Shown here: positions 8,330 through 16,901 of the stretch, in pieces | Layout of the letters: each line of letters starts with the position of its first letter | Numbering within the stretch: position 1 is the stretch's first letter | DNA from: Agreia sp. Leaf283 | GTDB taxonomy: Bacteria > Actinomycetota > Actinomycetes > Actinomycetales > Microbacteriaceae | NCBI RefSeq assembly: GCF_001422485.1 | Contig: NZ_LMNF01000001.1 | Span: 1,091,050-1,155,049, forward strand | DNA: 64,000 nucleotides | Direction of reading: 5' to 3' | Notes under the pieces: generated by a model | The model's database searches: none | What the model saw: only the letters and a program-made list of their open reading frames with translations | Told to the model about the DNA's origin: nothing | Program-made: the position numbers and the translations under genes

Positions 8330-9283
8330 ATGAGCACGGCGACCGTGGAACCACGTGCCGGAACACCCGCCCCGGGGGTGCCGAACCGGGCCCCCTCACC
8401 CCGTCGGCCTCGAAAGAAGATCTTCCTCGGCGCGGGCATGATCTGGATCCTGCCGGCGCTGGTGCTCGTCATCGGCATGATCTATTTCGCCATCGGGTAC
8501 ACGGGCTACGTCTCGACCCTCGACTGGAACGGCTTCATCCTGAGCCCGTCGGAGTCTGTCGGCGCCGACAACTTCACCCAGATGTTCCAGGACGACGTGT
8601 TCTGGCTGGCCATCTGGCACACCGTCGTCTTCTTCGTCGTGACCTTCGCGGTGCAGACCACGATCGGGTTCACCTTCGCGGCCCTTATGCACTCGAAGCT
8701 CAAGCTCGCCCCGGTCTACAAGGTCATCATCTTCGTTCCGACCGTGCTCGCCCCGGCCACGATGGCCCCGGTGTTCCGCTCGATCTTCGACGTGGATGGC
8801 CAGTTCAACTGGGTGCTGCGCCACGTCGGCCTGGGCGATCTCGCCCACCCGTGGCTGGCCGACTCGGCCACCGCGATGCCCGTGGTCATGGCGATCACGA
8901 TCTGGCAGTGGACGGGTCTGACCTTCATCCTCTTCTACGCCGCCATGGCGCAGATCGAGCCCGAGGTGCTCGAGGCCGCGCGCATCGACGGCGCGAGCAA
9001 CCTGCGCACCCTCGTGTCGATCATCTGGCCGATGTGCAAGGGAACCACCATCGCGCTGGCGACCCTCGGCATCATCGGCGCGCTCAAGACCTTCGACGTT
9101 CCCTATCTCGTCACGAAAGCGGGCCCGAATCATGCGACCGAATTCCTCGGCACCTACATCTACCAGACCATGGTCGCCGAGAAGCACTTCGGCTACGCGG
9201 CGGCGATCTCGATCGCTCTGCTCGTGCTGGCCATCGGCGGAGGCGTGCTCATGAACCTGCGCCGTCGAAGCGACGAGAGCTGA
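8330..9283 (+). CDS. Sugar ABC transporter permease (MalF/UgpA-like)
   Basis: The 317-residue protein has a polar N-terminal stretch of about 35 residues and then about six hydrophobic segments. It carries the inner-membrane ATPase-docking motif EAARIDGASNLRTLVSIIWP near residue 220, the classical EAA loop of MalF-type permeases. It pairs with the MalG-like permease eight bases downstream to form the channel. The ATG follows a GGAGC site. The domain order of the three transport genes is that of CUT1 importers. Confidence 0.92.
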   Translation: MSTATVEPRAGTPAPGVPNRAPSPRRPRKKIFLGAGMIWILPALVLVIGMIYFAIGYTGYVSTLDWNGFILSPSESVGADNFTQMFQDDVFWLAIWHTVVFFVVTFAVQTTIGFTFAALMHSKLKLAPVYKVIIFVPTVLAPATMAPVFRSIFDVDGQFNWVLRHVGLGDLAHPWLADSATAMPVVMAITIWQWTGLTFILFYAAMAQIEPEVLEAARIDGASNLRTLVSIIWPMCKGTTIALATLGIIGALKTFDVPYLVTKAGPNHATEFLGTYIYQTMVAEKHFGYAAAISIALLVLAIGGGVLMNLRRRSDES

Positions 9284-9291
9284 GGCCCGCC

Positions 9292-10080
9292 ATGTTCGAA
9301 CTGCGCACCCTCAGGTCACGCATCGGCGTGCAACTGCTCGCGACCATCATCGTCATCCCCTACCTCTTCGCGCTCGTCGCGATGGTGCAGGGATCTCTCG
9401 CCGGAGCGGGCTGGGGCAACTACGCCAAGGTCTTCGACACCGGCGTCGTTCCCACCTACTTCATGAACACGATCATCGTGGCCGGGTCGACGATCGCCAT
9501 CGTCTACGTGTGCACGATGCTCGCCGCCTTCGGCTTCGCCAAGCTGCGCATCCGTGGCAAGGAGGTGTGGTTCTGGCTGCTGCTCGTGGCCCTCACCATG
9601 CCCGAGGCCGTGCTGCTGACACCGCTCTTCGTCACCGCGTCGACACTCGACATCTACAACGAGCTGATCGCCGTGATCCTGCCGCTCGCCGCCCTGCAGG
9701 TGCCCTTCACGGTACTGCTGGCGCGCAGCTTCTTCGCCGGCATCCCGACAGAGCTGATGGATGCGGGGCGCGTCGACGGCGCGAGCATCGTGAAGGTGTT
9801 CTGGTACATCGTGCTTCCGCTGACCCGCCCCATCGCGGGGGCGATCGTCGTGCTCACCCTGATCAACAGCTGGAACGCCTTCCTGCTGCCCATGCTGATG
9901 CTCAACGACCCCGAAAAGCAGGTCGTCACGCTGCTTCCCTCGTTCTTCACGAGCCAGTACACCAACGACCAGACCGGCGTTCTGGCCGCCGCGGTCATCA
10001 CGGCCGTGCCCGTGATCGTCGCCTACCTGCTGCTGCAGCGCTCGTTCGAGCGCGGCCTCGCAGCGGGAGCCCTCAAGTGA
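9292..10080 (+). CDS. Sugar ABC transporter permease (MalG/UgpE-like)
   Basis: The 262-residue protein has about six hydrophobic segments and the EAA loop as MDAGRVDGASIVKVFWYIVLP, characteristic of MalG-type permeases. It is the second channel subunit of the CUT1 importer. The ATG at 9292 is the first in-frame start after the preceding stop at 9283. The stop overlaps the GTG of the following SDR gene, which places the catabolic genes in the same transcript as the transporter. Confidence 0.92.
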   Translation: MFELRTLRSRIGVQLLATIIVIPYLFALVAMVQGSLAGAGWGNYAKVFDTGVVPTYFMNTIIVAGSTIAIVYVCTMLAAFGFAKLRIRGKEVWFWLLLVALTMPEAVLLTPLFVTASTLDIYNELIAVILPLAALQVPFTVLLARSFFAGIPTELMDAGRVDGASIVKVFWYIVLPLTRPIAGAIVVLTLINSWNAFLLPMLMLNDPEKQVVTLLPSFFTSQYTNDQTGVLAAAVITAVPVIVAYLLLQRSFERGLAAGALK

Positions 10081-10868
10081 TCGACAGCCCAGTCGGCGGC
10101 ACGGCAGGCGCGGGCAGCCTCGCGGGCCGGCTCGCCGTCGTCACCGGCGGCACCGCCGGCATCGGACTGGCCATCGCGCGGCGCTTCGTCTCCGAGGGCG
10201 CCGACGTGATCGTCACGGGCACGAACCCCGAGCGGGCCGAGGCCCTGCGCATCGAGGGCCAGAAGACCGACGCGCCCATCGGCATCCAGGTGGTGCTGGC
10301 TGACGCGGCCGATCTCGACGGCATCGACCGGCTCGCCGAGGTGATCCGGGCATCCGGCCGCACCATCGACGTGCTCGTCGCCAATGCGGGGCGCGACGTC
10401 GACTCCACGCCCCTCGTCGACATGACGCCCGAGCTGTTCGACCGGGTGGCCGGGCTCAACTTCAGAGGCACGTTCTTCGCCGCGCAGCGGCTCGTGCCGC
10501 TGATGACGGATGGCGGCAGCATCGTGCTGGTGTCGTCGATCGCCGCGCACAACGGCGGTGCGGGGCACGCGGTCTACAACGCCACGAAGTCGGCCGTGCG
10601 CTCGCTGGCCCGAACGCTCACCTCCGAGCTCGCGGGCCGAGGCATCCGCGCCAACGCGGTGAGCCCGGGGCCCATCGCGACGGCCGGCTTCGACCAGTTC
10701 ACCGGCGGATCGGAGACGGTCGAGAAGGCCGTCGCCGCGATGATCCCCGTGGGCCGCATCGGCAGGCCCGACGAGGTCGCCGCCGCAGTGCTGTTCCTCG
10801 CGAGCGAAGAATCGAGCTTCATCGCCGGCGCCGAACTGGTCGTCGACGGCGGAATGAGTCAGGTGTGA
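10077..10868 (+). CDS. Short-chain dehydrogenase/reductase (classical SDR)
   Basis: The 263-residue protein has the cofactor motif TGGTAGIG near residue 22, NAG (VANAGRD), catalytic serine in VSSIAAHNGG, and YNATK as the YxxxK pair. These are followed by RANAVSPGPIAT and the C-terminal FIAGAELVVDGG, so all classical SDR landmarks are intact. The start is a GTG overlapping the permease stop by four bases. Its likely role is oxidation of a sugar or sugar-alcohol in the pathway fed by the transporter; the substrate is not readable. A second SDR lies further down the operon at 18031. Confidence 0.88.
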   Translation: MIDSPVGGTAGAGSLAGRLAVVTGGTAGIGLAIARRFVSEGADVIVTGTNPERAEALRIEGQKTDAPIGIQVVLADAADLDGIDRLAEVIRASGRTIDVLVANAGRDVDSTPLVDMTPELFDRVAGLNFRGTFFAAQRLVPLMTDGGSIVLVSSIAAHNGGAGHAVYNATKSAVRSLARTLTSELAGRGIRANAVSPGPIATAGFDQFTGGSETVEKAVAAMIPVGRIGRPDEVAAAVLFLASEESSFIAGAELVVDGGMSQV

Positions 10869-10880
10869 CCGGCACGCACG

Positions 10881-10897
10881 CGCGAGGGACCCTCGCG
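10881..10897 (+). terminator. Small intra-operon hairpin
   Basis: CGCGAGGG and CCCTCGCG flank a single A (10881-10897) just after the SDR stop at 10868. The perfect 8-bp arms would close with a slightly opened loop. It is the only sizeable gap (64 bases) between the transporter block and the Gfo/Idh gene, so it may mark a processing or attenuation point. Confidence 0.4.
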
Positions 10898-10932
10898 ATC
10901 GATCCGTTCACCACGAAGAAAGAAGGTCTGTC

Positions 10933-12006
10933 ATGTCCAACCCCGTGAGATTCGCCGTCGTCGGAACAGGCTGGAGGGCCGACTTCCACATCCGCATGGC
11001 CAGGGCCGCGCCCGACCGCCTGCAGGCGGTGGCCGTCGTGGCCAACTCGGCCGAGGCCGCGGAGCGCACCTCGGAGAAGTGGGGCATCCCGGTCGTGCGC
11101 ACCCTGGAGGAGGCGCTGACCTTCCACCCCGACTTCGTGATCGCGGCGGTGTCGTGGTCGTCGATGCCGACGGTCACCACCCGGCTCGTCGAGCTCGGAG
11201 CGCACGTTCTCGCCGAGACGCCCCCGGCACCGGATGCCGACGGGCTGCGCTCGCTCTGGGCGGCCGTCGGTGCATCGGGCCTCGTGCAGGTGGCCGAGCA
11301 GTACATGCTGATGCCCGGCCACGCATCGCGGCAGGCCGTCGCTCGCGGCGGAGCCATCGGCCGCGTCAACGCCGTGCAGGTCGGGTCGACGCACCTGTAC
11401 CACGCGACCTCTCTCATGCGCGGGTTCCTCGGCGTGGGCATGGATGAGACGGTCGTGAACGCGCGCACCTTCTCGGCGCCGCTGGCCGACCCGCTCACCT
11501 TCGACGGCTGGGTCGCCGACCCGCAGCCCGAGCCCAAGACCACCACGATCGCCACCCTCGACTTCGGCGACGGGCGCATGGGCCTCTACGACTTCGTCGA
11601 CAACCAGTGGTGGAACCCGCTGCTGGCGCGCCGCATCGTCATCCGCGGCTCGCTCGGAGAGATCGTCGACGACACCGTCACCCACCTCACCGACGAGGGA
11701 GTGATCGTCTCGCTCATCTCGTATCGCCGCACCGGCGTCGACATGAACCTCGAGGGCAACGAGGTCGTCTCGGCCAGCTTCGAGGGCCGGCGCGTGTACG
11801 AGAACCCGTGGGTGGGAACCAGCTTCTCCGAGGACGACATCGCCGTGGCGTCGTTCCTCGCAGAGACGGGCCTGTGGGCCAGGTCGGAGGGCCCGGAACC
11901 GTACTCCCTGGCCGACGCCTGCCAGGACCACCTGCTCGGCCTCGCCATAGAGGAATCCGCTCGAACCGGCGCCGACGTGCGCACAACCAAGGAGGACTGG
12001 GCCTGA
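10933..12006 (+). CDS. Gfo/Idh/MocA-family oxidoreductase, without the usual EKP lysine
   Basis: The 357-residue protein starts with the Rossmann motif VVGTGWRADFH and has the family's two-domain layout, with the C-terminal alpha/beta domain from about residue 130. The position that normally reads EKP, with the catalytic lysine, reads AETPPAP here (about residues 94-100). The following region is AEQYMLMPGHASRQAV rather than the usual RxxP pattern. Either catalysis differs or it is not a standard sugar dehydrogenase. Family members oxidise or reduce sugars, inositols or sugar acids with NAD(P). It sits directly before a tautomerase and a GH10 glycosidase, with a four-base junction to the former. 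A ribosome site AGAAAGAAGG precedes the ATG. Confidence 0.82.
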   Translation: MSNPVRFAVVGTGWRADFHIRMARAAPDRLQAVAVVANSAEAAERTSEKWGIPVVRTLEEALTFHPDFVIAAVSWSSMPTVTTRLVELGAHVLAETPPAPDADGLRSLWAAVGASGLVQVAEQYMLMPGHASRQAVARGGAIGRVNAVQVGSTHLYHATSLMRGFLGVGMDETVVNARTFSAPLADPLTFDGWVADPQPEPKTTTIATLDFGDGRMGLYDFVDNQWWNPLLARRIVIRGSLGEIVDDTVTHLTDEGVIVSLISYRRTGVDMNLEGNEVVSASFEGRRVYENPWVGTSFSEDDIAVASFLAETGLWARSEGPEPYSLADACQDHLLGLAIEESARTGADVRTTKEDWA

Positions 12007-12374
12007 TGCCCCTCGTAACCATCGAACTCGCAGACACCGTCGACCACGACACCCGCTTCGCCTACGCCGAGGCCATCAACGCCGGCCTCGTCGAGGGGCT
12101 GGGCATGGACGCGGAGGACCGCTTCCAGGTGATCCACCCGCTGCCGGCCGACCACATCGTGGCCGACCCGCACTACCTCGGAGGAGACCGCCGCGACGTC
12201 GTCTACGTGCGCATCCTCATGGTGAAGATGTACGACGCCGACACGAAGCGCGCCATGTTCGACGCCGTCGCGCGCAACCTCGAAGCCCTCGGCGTGCGCC
12301 CCGACGACGTGTTCATCGCGATCACTGAGAACACGCTCGACGACTGGTACCCGGGCGCACGGGGAGAGCGATGA
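12006..12374 (+). CDS. Tautomerase-family protein (4-oxalocrotonate tautomerase superfamily)
   Basis: The 122-residue protein begins MPLVTIEL, exposing the N-terminal proline that serves as catalytic base in this superfamily after Met removal. The body (RRDVVYVRILMVKMYDADTKRAMFDAVARNL, then PDDVFIAITEN and DWYPGARG) matches the longer, about 120-130-residue members. The ATG overlaps the upstream stop by one base and the downstream GH10 start overlaps its stop by four. In a sugar-acid operon it could tautomerise an enol of a 2-keto-3-deoxy acid; that is inference. No signal peptide is present. Confidence 0.8.
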   Translation: MPLVTIELADTVDHDTRFAYAEAINAGLVEGLGMDAEDRFQVIHPLPADHIVADPHYLGGDRRDVVYVRILMVKMYDADTKRAMFDAVARNLEALGVRPDDVFIAITENTLDDWYPGARGER

Positions 12375-13660
12375 CCGAGCGCACGGGTCTGGAGCGGGGC
12401 GACCTGAGCCACCGTCTCGCCGACGCACGCCTCACCCTGGTCGACGCCCACGGGCATCCGCTGGCCTCGACCGAGGTGACGATCGAGCAGACGCGGCACG
12501 CGTTCGGCTTCGGCAACATCGGGTTCGACTTCATCGACTGGCTCGGCGGGCCGCCCGCCTCGGGTGAGCCCAGCGCGTCGGAGGTGTTCGGCGGGCAGGC
12601 CCCGCCCGAGGTCGAGAGGCTGGCCGAGGACTGGCTGGGGCTGTTCAACAACATGACCCTGCCGTTCTACTGGCGAGCCTTCGAGCCGGTTCAGGGCAGG
12701 CCGGAGACCGAGCGGCTCAGGCGCACCGCCGAGTACTTCGCCGATCGCGGGGTGACCGTGAAAGGCCACCCCCTGGTCTGGCACACGCTCGCCCCCGAGT
12801 GGCTGCTCGAGCTCGACGAGGCCGACGTCGAGCAGACGATCCGGCGGCGCATCCGCCGCGAGGTCACCGAGTTCGCCGGCGTCGTCGACCTGTGGGACGC
12901 GATCAACGAGGTCGTCATCTTGCCCGTGTTCACGGCCGAGGACAACGCCGTGACCCGGCTCGCCCAGCGCGTCGGCCGGGTGGGTATGGTGCGGCTCGCC
13001 TTCGAGGAGGCGCGCGCCGCGAACCCGCACGCCCGGCTGGTGCTCAACGACTTCGACCTCAGCGCCGACTACGAGCACCTGATCGAGGAGTGCCTGGAGG
13101 CAGGGATACAGATCGACGCCCTCGGCCTGCAGACGCACATGCACCAGGGCTACCGCGGCGAGGACCAGGTGTGGGAGATCCTCGAGCGCTTCTCGCGCTT
13201 CGGGTTGCCGCTGCAGCTCACGGAGACGACCCTGCTCTCAGGCGAGCTCATGCCGAAAGAGATCGTCGACCTCAACGACTACGTGGTCGACGAGTGGCCG
13301 TCGACGGCCGAGGGCGAGGCCCGGCAGGCCGACGAGCTCGTGCGTCACTACCGCACGGTCGTCGGCCACCCGGCGGTCGAGTCGCTCACCTACTGGGGCA
13401 TCACCGACCACGGCGCCTGGCTCGGCGCCCCATCGGGCCTGATCCGCGCCGACGGAAGCCGCAAGCCCGGCTACGACGCGCTGCACGACCTCATCCGCGG
13501 CGAGTGGTGGCTGCCCGAGACGACCACGACGACGGATGCCGACGGCCAGGTCGCGGTGCAGGGATTCGCCGGGCGCTACCGGGTGACGACCCCGGCGGGT
13601 GCGGCCGAGGTCGAGCTGGGCGCGGGCACCGAGTCGCTCGTCGTCGAGGTGGAAGCGTGA
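12371..13660 (+). CDS. Glycoside hydrolase family 10 protein (cytoplasmic endo-1,4-beta-xylanase-like)
   Basis: The 429-residue protein has clear GH10 landmarks: KGHPLVWHTLAPEWL, the acid/base glutamate E180 in DLWDAINEVV, LGLQTHMHQG, the nucleophile E285 in LQLTETTLL, and YWGITDHGAWLG. An N-terminal beta-rich segment (about 1-60) and a C-terminal one (about 375-429, TTTTDADGQVAVQGFAGRYRVT) flank the barrel. There is no signal peptide or lipobox, so it should act on imported xylo-oligosaccharides or aryl xylosides rather than on xylan outside the cell. Its position between tautomerase and aldehyde dehydrogenase, with four-base overlaps on both sides, ties glycoside cleavage to oxidative catabolism. 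The exact linkage is unknown. Confidence 0.88.
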   Translation: MTERTGLERGDLSHRLADARLTLVDAHGHPLASTEVTIEQTRHAFGFGNIGFDFIDWLGGPPASGEPSASEVFGGQAPPEVERLAEDWLGLFNNMTLPFYWRAFEPVQGRPETERLRRTAEYFADRGVTVKGHPLVWHTLAPEWLLELDEADVEQTIRRRIRREVTEFAGVVDLWDAINEVVILPVFTAEDNAVTRLAQRVGRVGMVRLAFEEARAANPHARLVLNDFDLSADYEHLIEECLEAGIQIDALGLQTHMHQGYRGEDQVWEILERFSRFGLPLQLTETTLLSGELMPKEIVDLNDYVVDEWPSTAEGEARQADELVRHYRTVVGHPAVESLTYWGITDHGAWLGAPSGLIRADGSRKPGYDALHDLIRGEWWLPETTTTTDADGQVAVQGFAGRYRVTTPAGAAEVELGAGTESLVVEVEA

Positions 13661-15063
13661 CCTCGACCTCGACCTCGACCTCGATGTCGACCTCGGCTCG
13701 CGAAGAGCGCGCCGGCTGGCTGCGCCTGATCGCCGACCGCCTCGACGAGCGCGCCGCCGAGCTCGTCGAGATCGCCGATCGCGAGACGCACCTCGGCGCC
13801 GCCCGACTCACCGGCGAGGTGGCGCGCACCACCGGGCAGCTGCGCCTCTTCGCCGACGTCGCTCTCGAGGGCTCCTACCTCGAGGCGGTGCTCGACGAGG
13901 CGCGGCCGGATGCGACGCCGCCGCAGCCCGAGATCCGTCGCGTTCTGCGGCCGGTCGGCCCGGTCGCCGTGTTCTCGGCATCGAACTTTCCGTTCGCCTT
14001 CTCGGTCGCCGGCGGAGACACCGCATCGGCGCTCGCGGCCGGATGCCCCGTGATCGTCAAGGCGCACTCCGGACACCTCGAGCTCTCGCGCCGCACGGCC
14101 GAGATCGTGACGCAGGCGCTCGACGCGGCCGGTGCCCCCGCGGGCACGTTCGCGCTCGTCGAGGGACGAGAGGCCGGCATCGACCTCGTCACCGCCCCGG
14201 CCACCCGGGCGGTCTCGTTCACCGGGTCGCTCGCCGGCGGGCGCGCGCTCCTCGACGCCATCGCGACGCGACCCGAGCCCATCCCGTTCTATGGCGAGCT
14301 CGGAAGCATCAACCCGGTGATCGTCACGCCCGCAGCCCTGGACGCGCGCGGTGAGGAGCTCGCCTCAGGCCTCGTCGCCTCGTTCACGCTGGGCGGCGGG
14401 CAGTTCTGCACGAAGCCCGGCGTGGTGTTCGTTCCTCGGGGCTTCGCGTCCGCGACCTCCCTCGCGGAGCGGGTGAACGCGCTCGCGCGACCCACGCTGC
14501 TGACCGACCGCATCACCGACGCGTTCGGCGAGACCCTCGAACGCCTGCTCTCGGTCGAGGGCGTCGAGCTGGTCGCAGGCGGGGCCGTGCGCGACGGCGC
14601 GCCCGCGCCCACCGTGCTGCAGGCATCCATCGCCGCGTTCACAGAGCACAGCGATGCGCTGCTCGAGGAGTGCTTCGGGCCGCTCACCCTGCTCATCGAA
14701 TACGGCTCGCTCGACGAGGTCGGGTGGGCGATCGACGCGGTCGCGGGGTCTCTCACCGCGACCGTGCACGCCGAGCCGGCCGACGACATCCGGGGTCTGG
14801 TCGAGCGACTGGCCGCGCTGGCCGGCCGCGTGCTCTTCGACGGCTGGCCGACCGGCGTGGCCGTGACCTGGGGCCAGCACCACGGCGGCCCGTGGCCGGC
14901 CACGAACACGCAGCACACCTCGGTCGGGGCCACCGCGATCCGCCGCTTTCTGCGGCCGATCGCCTACCAGAACGCGCCCGCCGCGGCCCTTCCGTTCGAC
15001 CTCACCGATGCCGGCCTCGCCCGCATCCCGCACCGCAGAAACGGAGAGCTGATCCTGCCGTGA
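13657..15063 (+). CDS. Aldehyde dehydrogenase, 2,5-dioxovalerate (alpha-ketoglutaric semialdehyde) dehydrogenase type
   Basis: The 468-residue ALDH has ASNFPFAFSVAGGDTASALA, VSFTGSLAGGRAL, the general base glutamate in YGELGSINPVIV, and the nucleophilic cysteine in GGGQFCTKPGVV. The SNFPFAFS, GELGSINP and GQFCTKPG wording is characteristic of the NADP-dependent 2,5-dioxovalerate branch that completes Weimberg-type pentose oxidation to 2-oxoglutarate. The GTG start overlaps the GH10 stop by four bases. The first dozen residues are a Thr-Ser repeat (TSTSTSTSMSTS) encoded by tandem GACCTC units at 13661-13693, so the mature domain may start at a later codon such as ATG 13684. Confidence 0.86.
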   Translation: MTSTSTSTSMSTSAREERAGWLRLIADRLDERAAELVEIADRETHLGAARLTGEVARTTGQLRLFADVALEGSYLEAVLDEARPDATPPQPEIRRVLRPVGPVAVFSASNFPFAFSVAGGDTASALAAGCPVIVKAHSGHLELSRRTAEIVTQALDAAGAPAGTFALVEGREAGIDLVTAPATRAVSFTGSLAGGRALLDAIATRPEPIPFYGELGSINPVIVTPAALDARGEELASGLVASFTLGGGQFCTKPGVVFVPRGFASATSLAERVNALARPTLLTDRITDAFGETLERLLSVEGVELVAGGAVRDGAPAPTVLQASIAAFTEHSDALLEECFGPLTLLIEYGSLDEVGWAIDAVAGSLTATVHAEPADDIRGLVERLAALAGRVLFDGWPTGVAVTWGQHHGGPWPATNTQHTSVGATAIRRFLRPIAYQNAPAAALPFDLTDAGLARIPHRRNGELILP

Positions 15064-16901
15064 CCGACTCGCAGACCCCGCCCGAACCACAGGGCGACCC
15101 ACACCTCGACCCGCCCGCACAGGAGGAGCCCCAGCCGCACCTCGGGCGCGTCATACGAACTGGTCCGAGAACCGGTCCCGCATCCGATCGCGCCCGCCGC
15201 AGCGCCGCTTGGTACGACGGCGACAACCGCAACACCTATCTGCACCGCGCCTGGATGCGCCGAGGCATTCCCGACCACGCGTTCGATGGGCGGCCGCAGA
15301 TCGCGATCGCGAACACGGCCAGCGACCTCGCGCCCTGCAACTCGCACCTCGACGAGGTGGCGCAGAGCGTGAAGAACGGGGTCTACGAGGCCGGCGGAAT
15401 CCCGTACAACCTGCCGATCATCTCGCTGGGTGAGACCACCGTGCGCACCACGGCCATGCTGTGGCGCAACATGATGGCGATGGCGGCGGAGGAGCTGTTC
15501 CGGGCGAACCCCGTCGACGGGCTCGTGCTGCTCGGCGGCTGCGACAAGACGATTCCCGCGCTGCTCATGGCGGCCGCGTCGGTGGGCATCCCCGCCATCG
15601 TCGTGCCCGGCGGGCCCATGCTGAACGGCACGTTCCAGGGGCGCCCGCTGGGCTGCGGTACGGATGTCTGGCGACTGAGCGAAGAGGTGCGGGCGGGGCA
15701 GCTCGACGCCGACTACTTCGTGAAGAGCGAGTCGTCGATGATCCGCAGCCGGGGCCATTGCAACACCATGGGCACGGCGTCGTCGATGGCCTGTGTCACC
15801 GAGGCACTCGGCATGACGCTTCCCGGAGTCGCGGGGATCCCCGCATCCGACAGCCGTCTGCTCGAGTTCTCGCACGCGACCGGCAATCGCATCGTGAGCA
15901 TGGTCGAGGAGGGGCTCGCGCCCGCCGACATCCTGACCCCCGCCGCGTTCCACAACGCGGTCGTCGCGCTCGCGGCCATCGGCGGGTCGACCAATGCGGT
16001 GGTGCACCTGCTGGCCATCGCCCGGCGCGTGGGCGTCGACGTGGGCCTCGACGACTTCGACCGCATCGGTGCCGACGTGCCGCTGCTCGTGAACCTGCAG
16101 CCCGCGGGCGAGCACCTCATGGAGGACCTGTTCAGGGCGGGCGGCTTCCTCGCCGTGATGAACGAGGTGAAGAACCTGCTCGACCCTGGCGCGATCACCG
16201 TGCTGGGCACGCCCTTCGTCGACGAGCTCGCGGCGCATCGGGTGTGGGACAGGGATGTCATCCGCACCGCGTCAGAGCCCCTGCAGCCGGCCGCCGGAAT
16301 CGCGGTTCTGCGCGGCAATCTGGCGCCGACCGGGGCGATCATCAAGCCGGCCGCCGCGAGCCCCGCGCTGCTGCAGCATCGCGGACCGGCTGTGGTGTTC
16401 GACTCTGTCGAAGACATGCACGCGCGTATCGACGACCCCGAGCTGGAGGTGACCGCGGACTCGGTTCTGGTGCTGCGCGGCTGCGGTCCGCGGGGCTACC
16501 CGGGCATGCCCGAGGTCGCGAACATGCCGCTGCCGACGAAGCTGCTCGAGCAGGGCGTGCGCGACATGGTGCGCATCTGCGACGGGCGCATGAGCGGCAC
16601 CGCCTACGGAACGGTGGTGCTGCACGTCACGCCGGAGGCGGCGGCGGGCGGGATGCTCGGGCTGGTTCACGACGGAGACCTGATCGAACTCGACGTGGAG
16701 GGGCGGTCGCTGACGCTGCTCGTCTCCGACGAGGAGCTGGCCGGGCGCGTGCCGTCGGCCGCGCTGACCACGGCCTATGCCGCGCCGACCCGGGGGTGGG
16801 AGAAGCTCTACGTTCAGCACGTCGAGCAGGCCGACTCGGGCGCAGACCTCGACTTCCTCACGGGGGCGTCCGGGCCCGATGTGATGAGGGAGTCGCACTG
16901 A
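15060..16901 (+). CDS. IlvD/Edd-family dehydratase (sugar-acid dehydratase, arabonate/xylonate type)
   Basis: The 613-residue protein contains the three cluster-ligand cysteines of the family in order: DLAPCNSHLDEVA, LLGGCDKTIPALLMA and SRGHCNTMGTASSMA. It also has the C-terminal RDMVRICDGRMSGTAYGTVVLH region. Length and motifs fit dihydroxyacid or aldonic-acid dehydratases, which carry an Fe-S cluster and Mg2+ and turn a sugar acid into a 2-keto-3-deoxy acid. Between an aldehyde dehydrogenase, a lactonase and dehydrogenases, an aldonate such as L-arabonate, D-xylonate or L-rhamnonate is more likely than the valine/isoleucine substrate. The GTG start overlaps the ALDH stop. The first 45 residues are Pro/Gln/Glu-rich and not part of the conserved fold. 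Confidence 0.9.
   Translation: MTDSQTPPEPQGDPHLDPPAQEEPQPHLGRVIRTGPRTGPASDRARRSAAWYDGDNRNTYLHRAWMRRGIPDHAFDGRPQIAIANTASDLAPCNSHLDEVAQSVKNGVYEAGGIPYNLPIISLGETTVRTTAMLWRNMMAMAAEELFRANPVDGLVLLGGCDKTIPALLMAAASVGIPAIVVPGGPMLNGTFQGRPLGCGTDVWRLSEEVRAGQLDADYFVKSESSMIRSRGHCNTMGTASSMACVTEALGMTLPGVAGIPASDSRLLEFSHATGNRIVSMVEEGLAPADILTPAAFHNAVVALAAIGGSTNAVVHLLAIARRVGVDVGLDDFDRIGADVPLLVNLQPAGEHLMEDLFRAGGFLAVMNEVKNLLDPGAITVLGTPFVDELAAHRVWDRDVIRTASEPLQPAAGIAVLRGNLAPTGAIIKPAAASPALLQHRGPAVVFDSVEDMHARIDDPELEVTADSVLVLRGCGPRGYPGMPEVANMPLPTKLLEQGVRDMVRICDGRMSGTAYGTVVLHVTPEAAAGGMLGLVHDGDLIELDVEGRSLTLLVSDEELAGRVPSAALTTAYAAPTRGWEKLYVQHVEQADSGADLDFLTGASGPDVMRESH

Noticed and set aside
13657-13695. The GACCTC tandem run as a CRISPR-like or regulatory repeat
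   Set aside because: Units are six bases, contiguous and in frame, encoding Thr-Ser. It is a coding microsatellite, not spaced repeats.
15060-16901. IlvD-family gene as the biosynthetic dihydroxyacid dehydratase
   Set aside because: It lacks ilvB, ilvC or leu neighbours and lies among sugar dehydrogenases and a lactonase. The catabolic sugar-acid role fits better, though sequence alone does not exclude the other.
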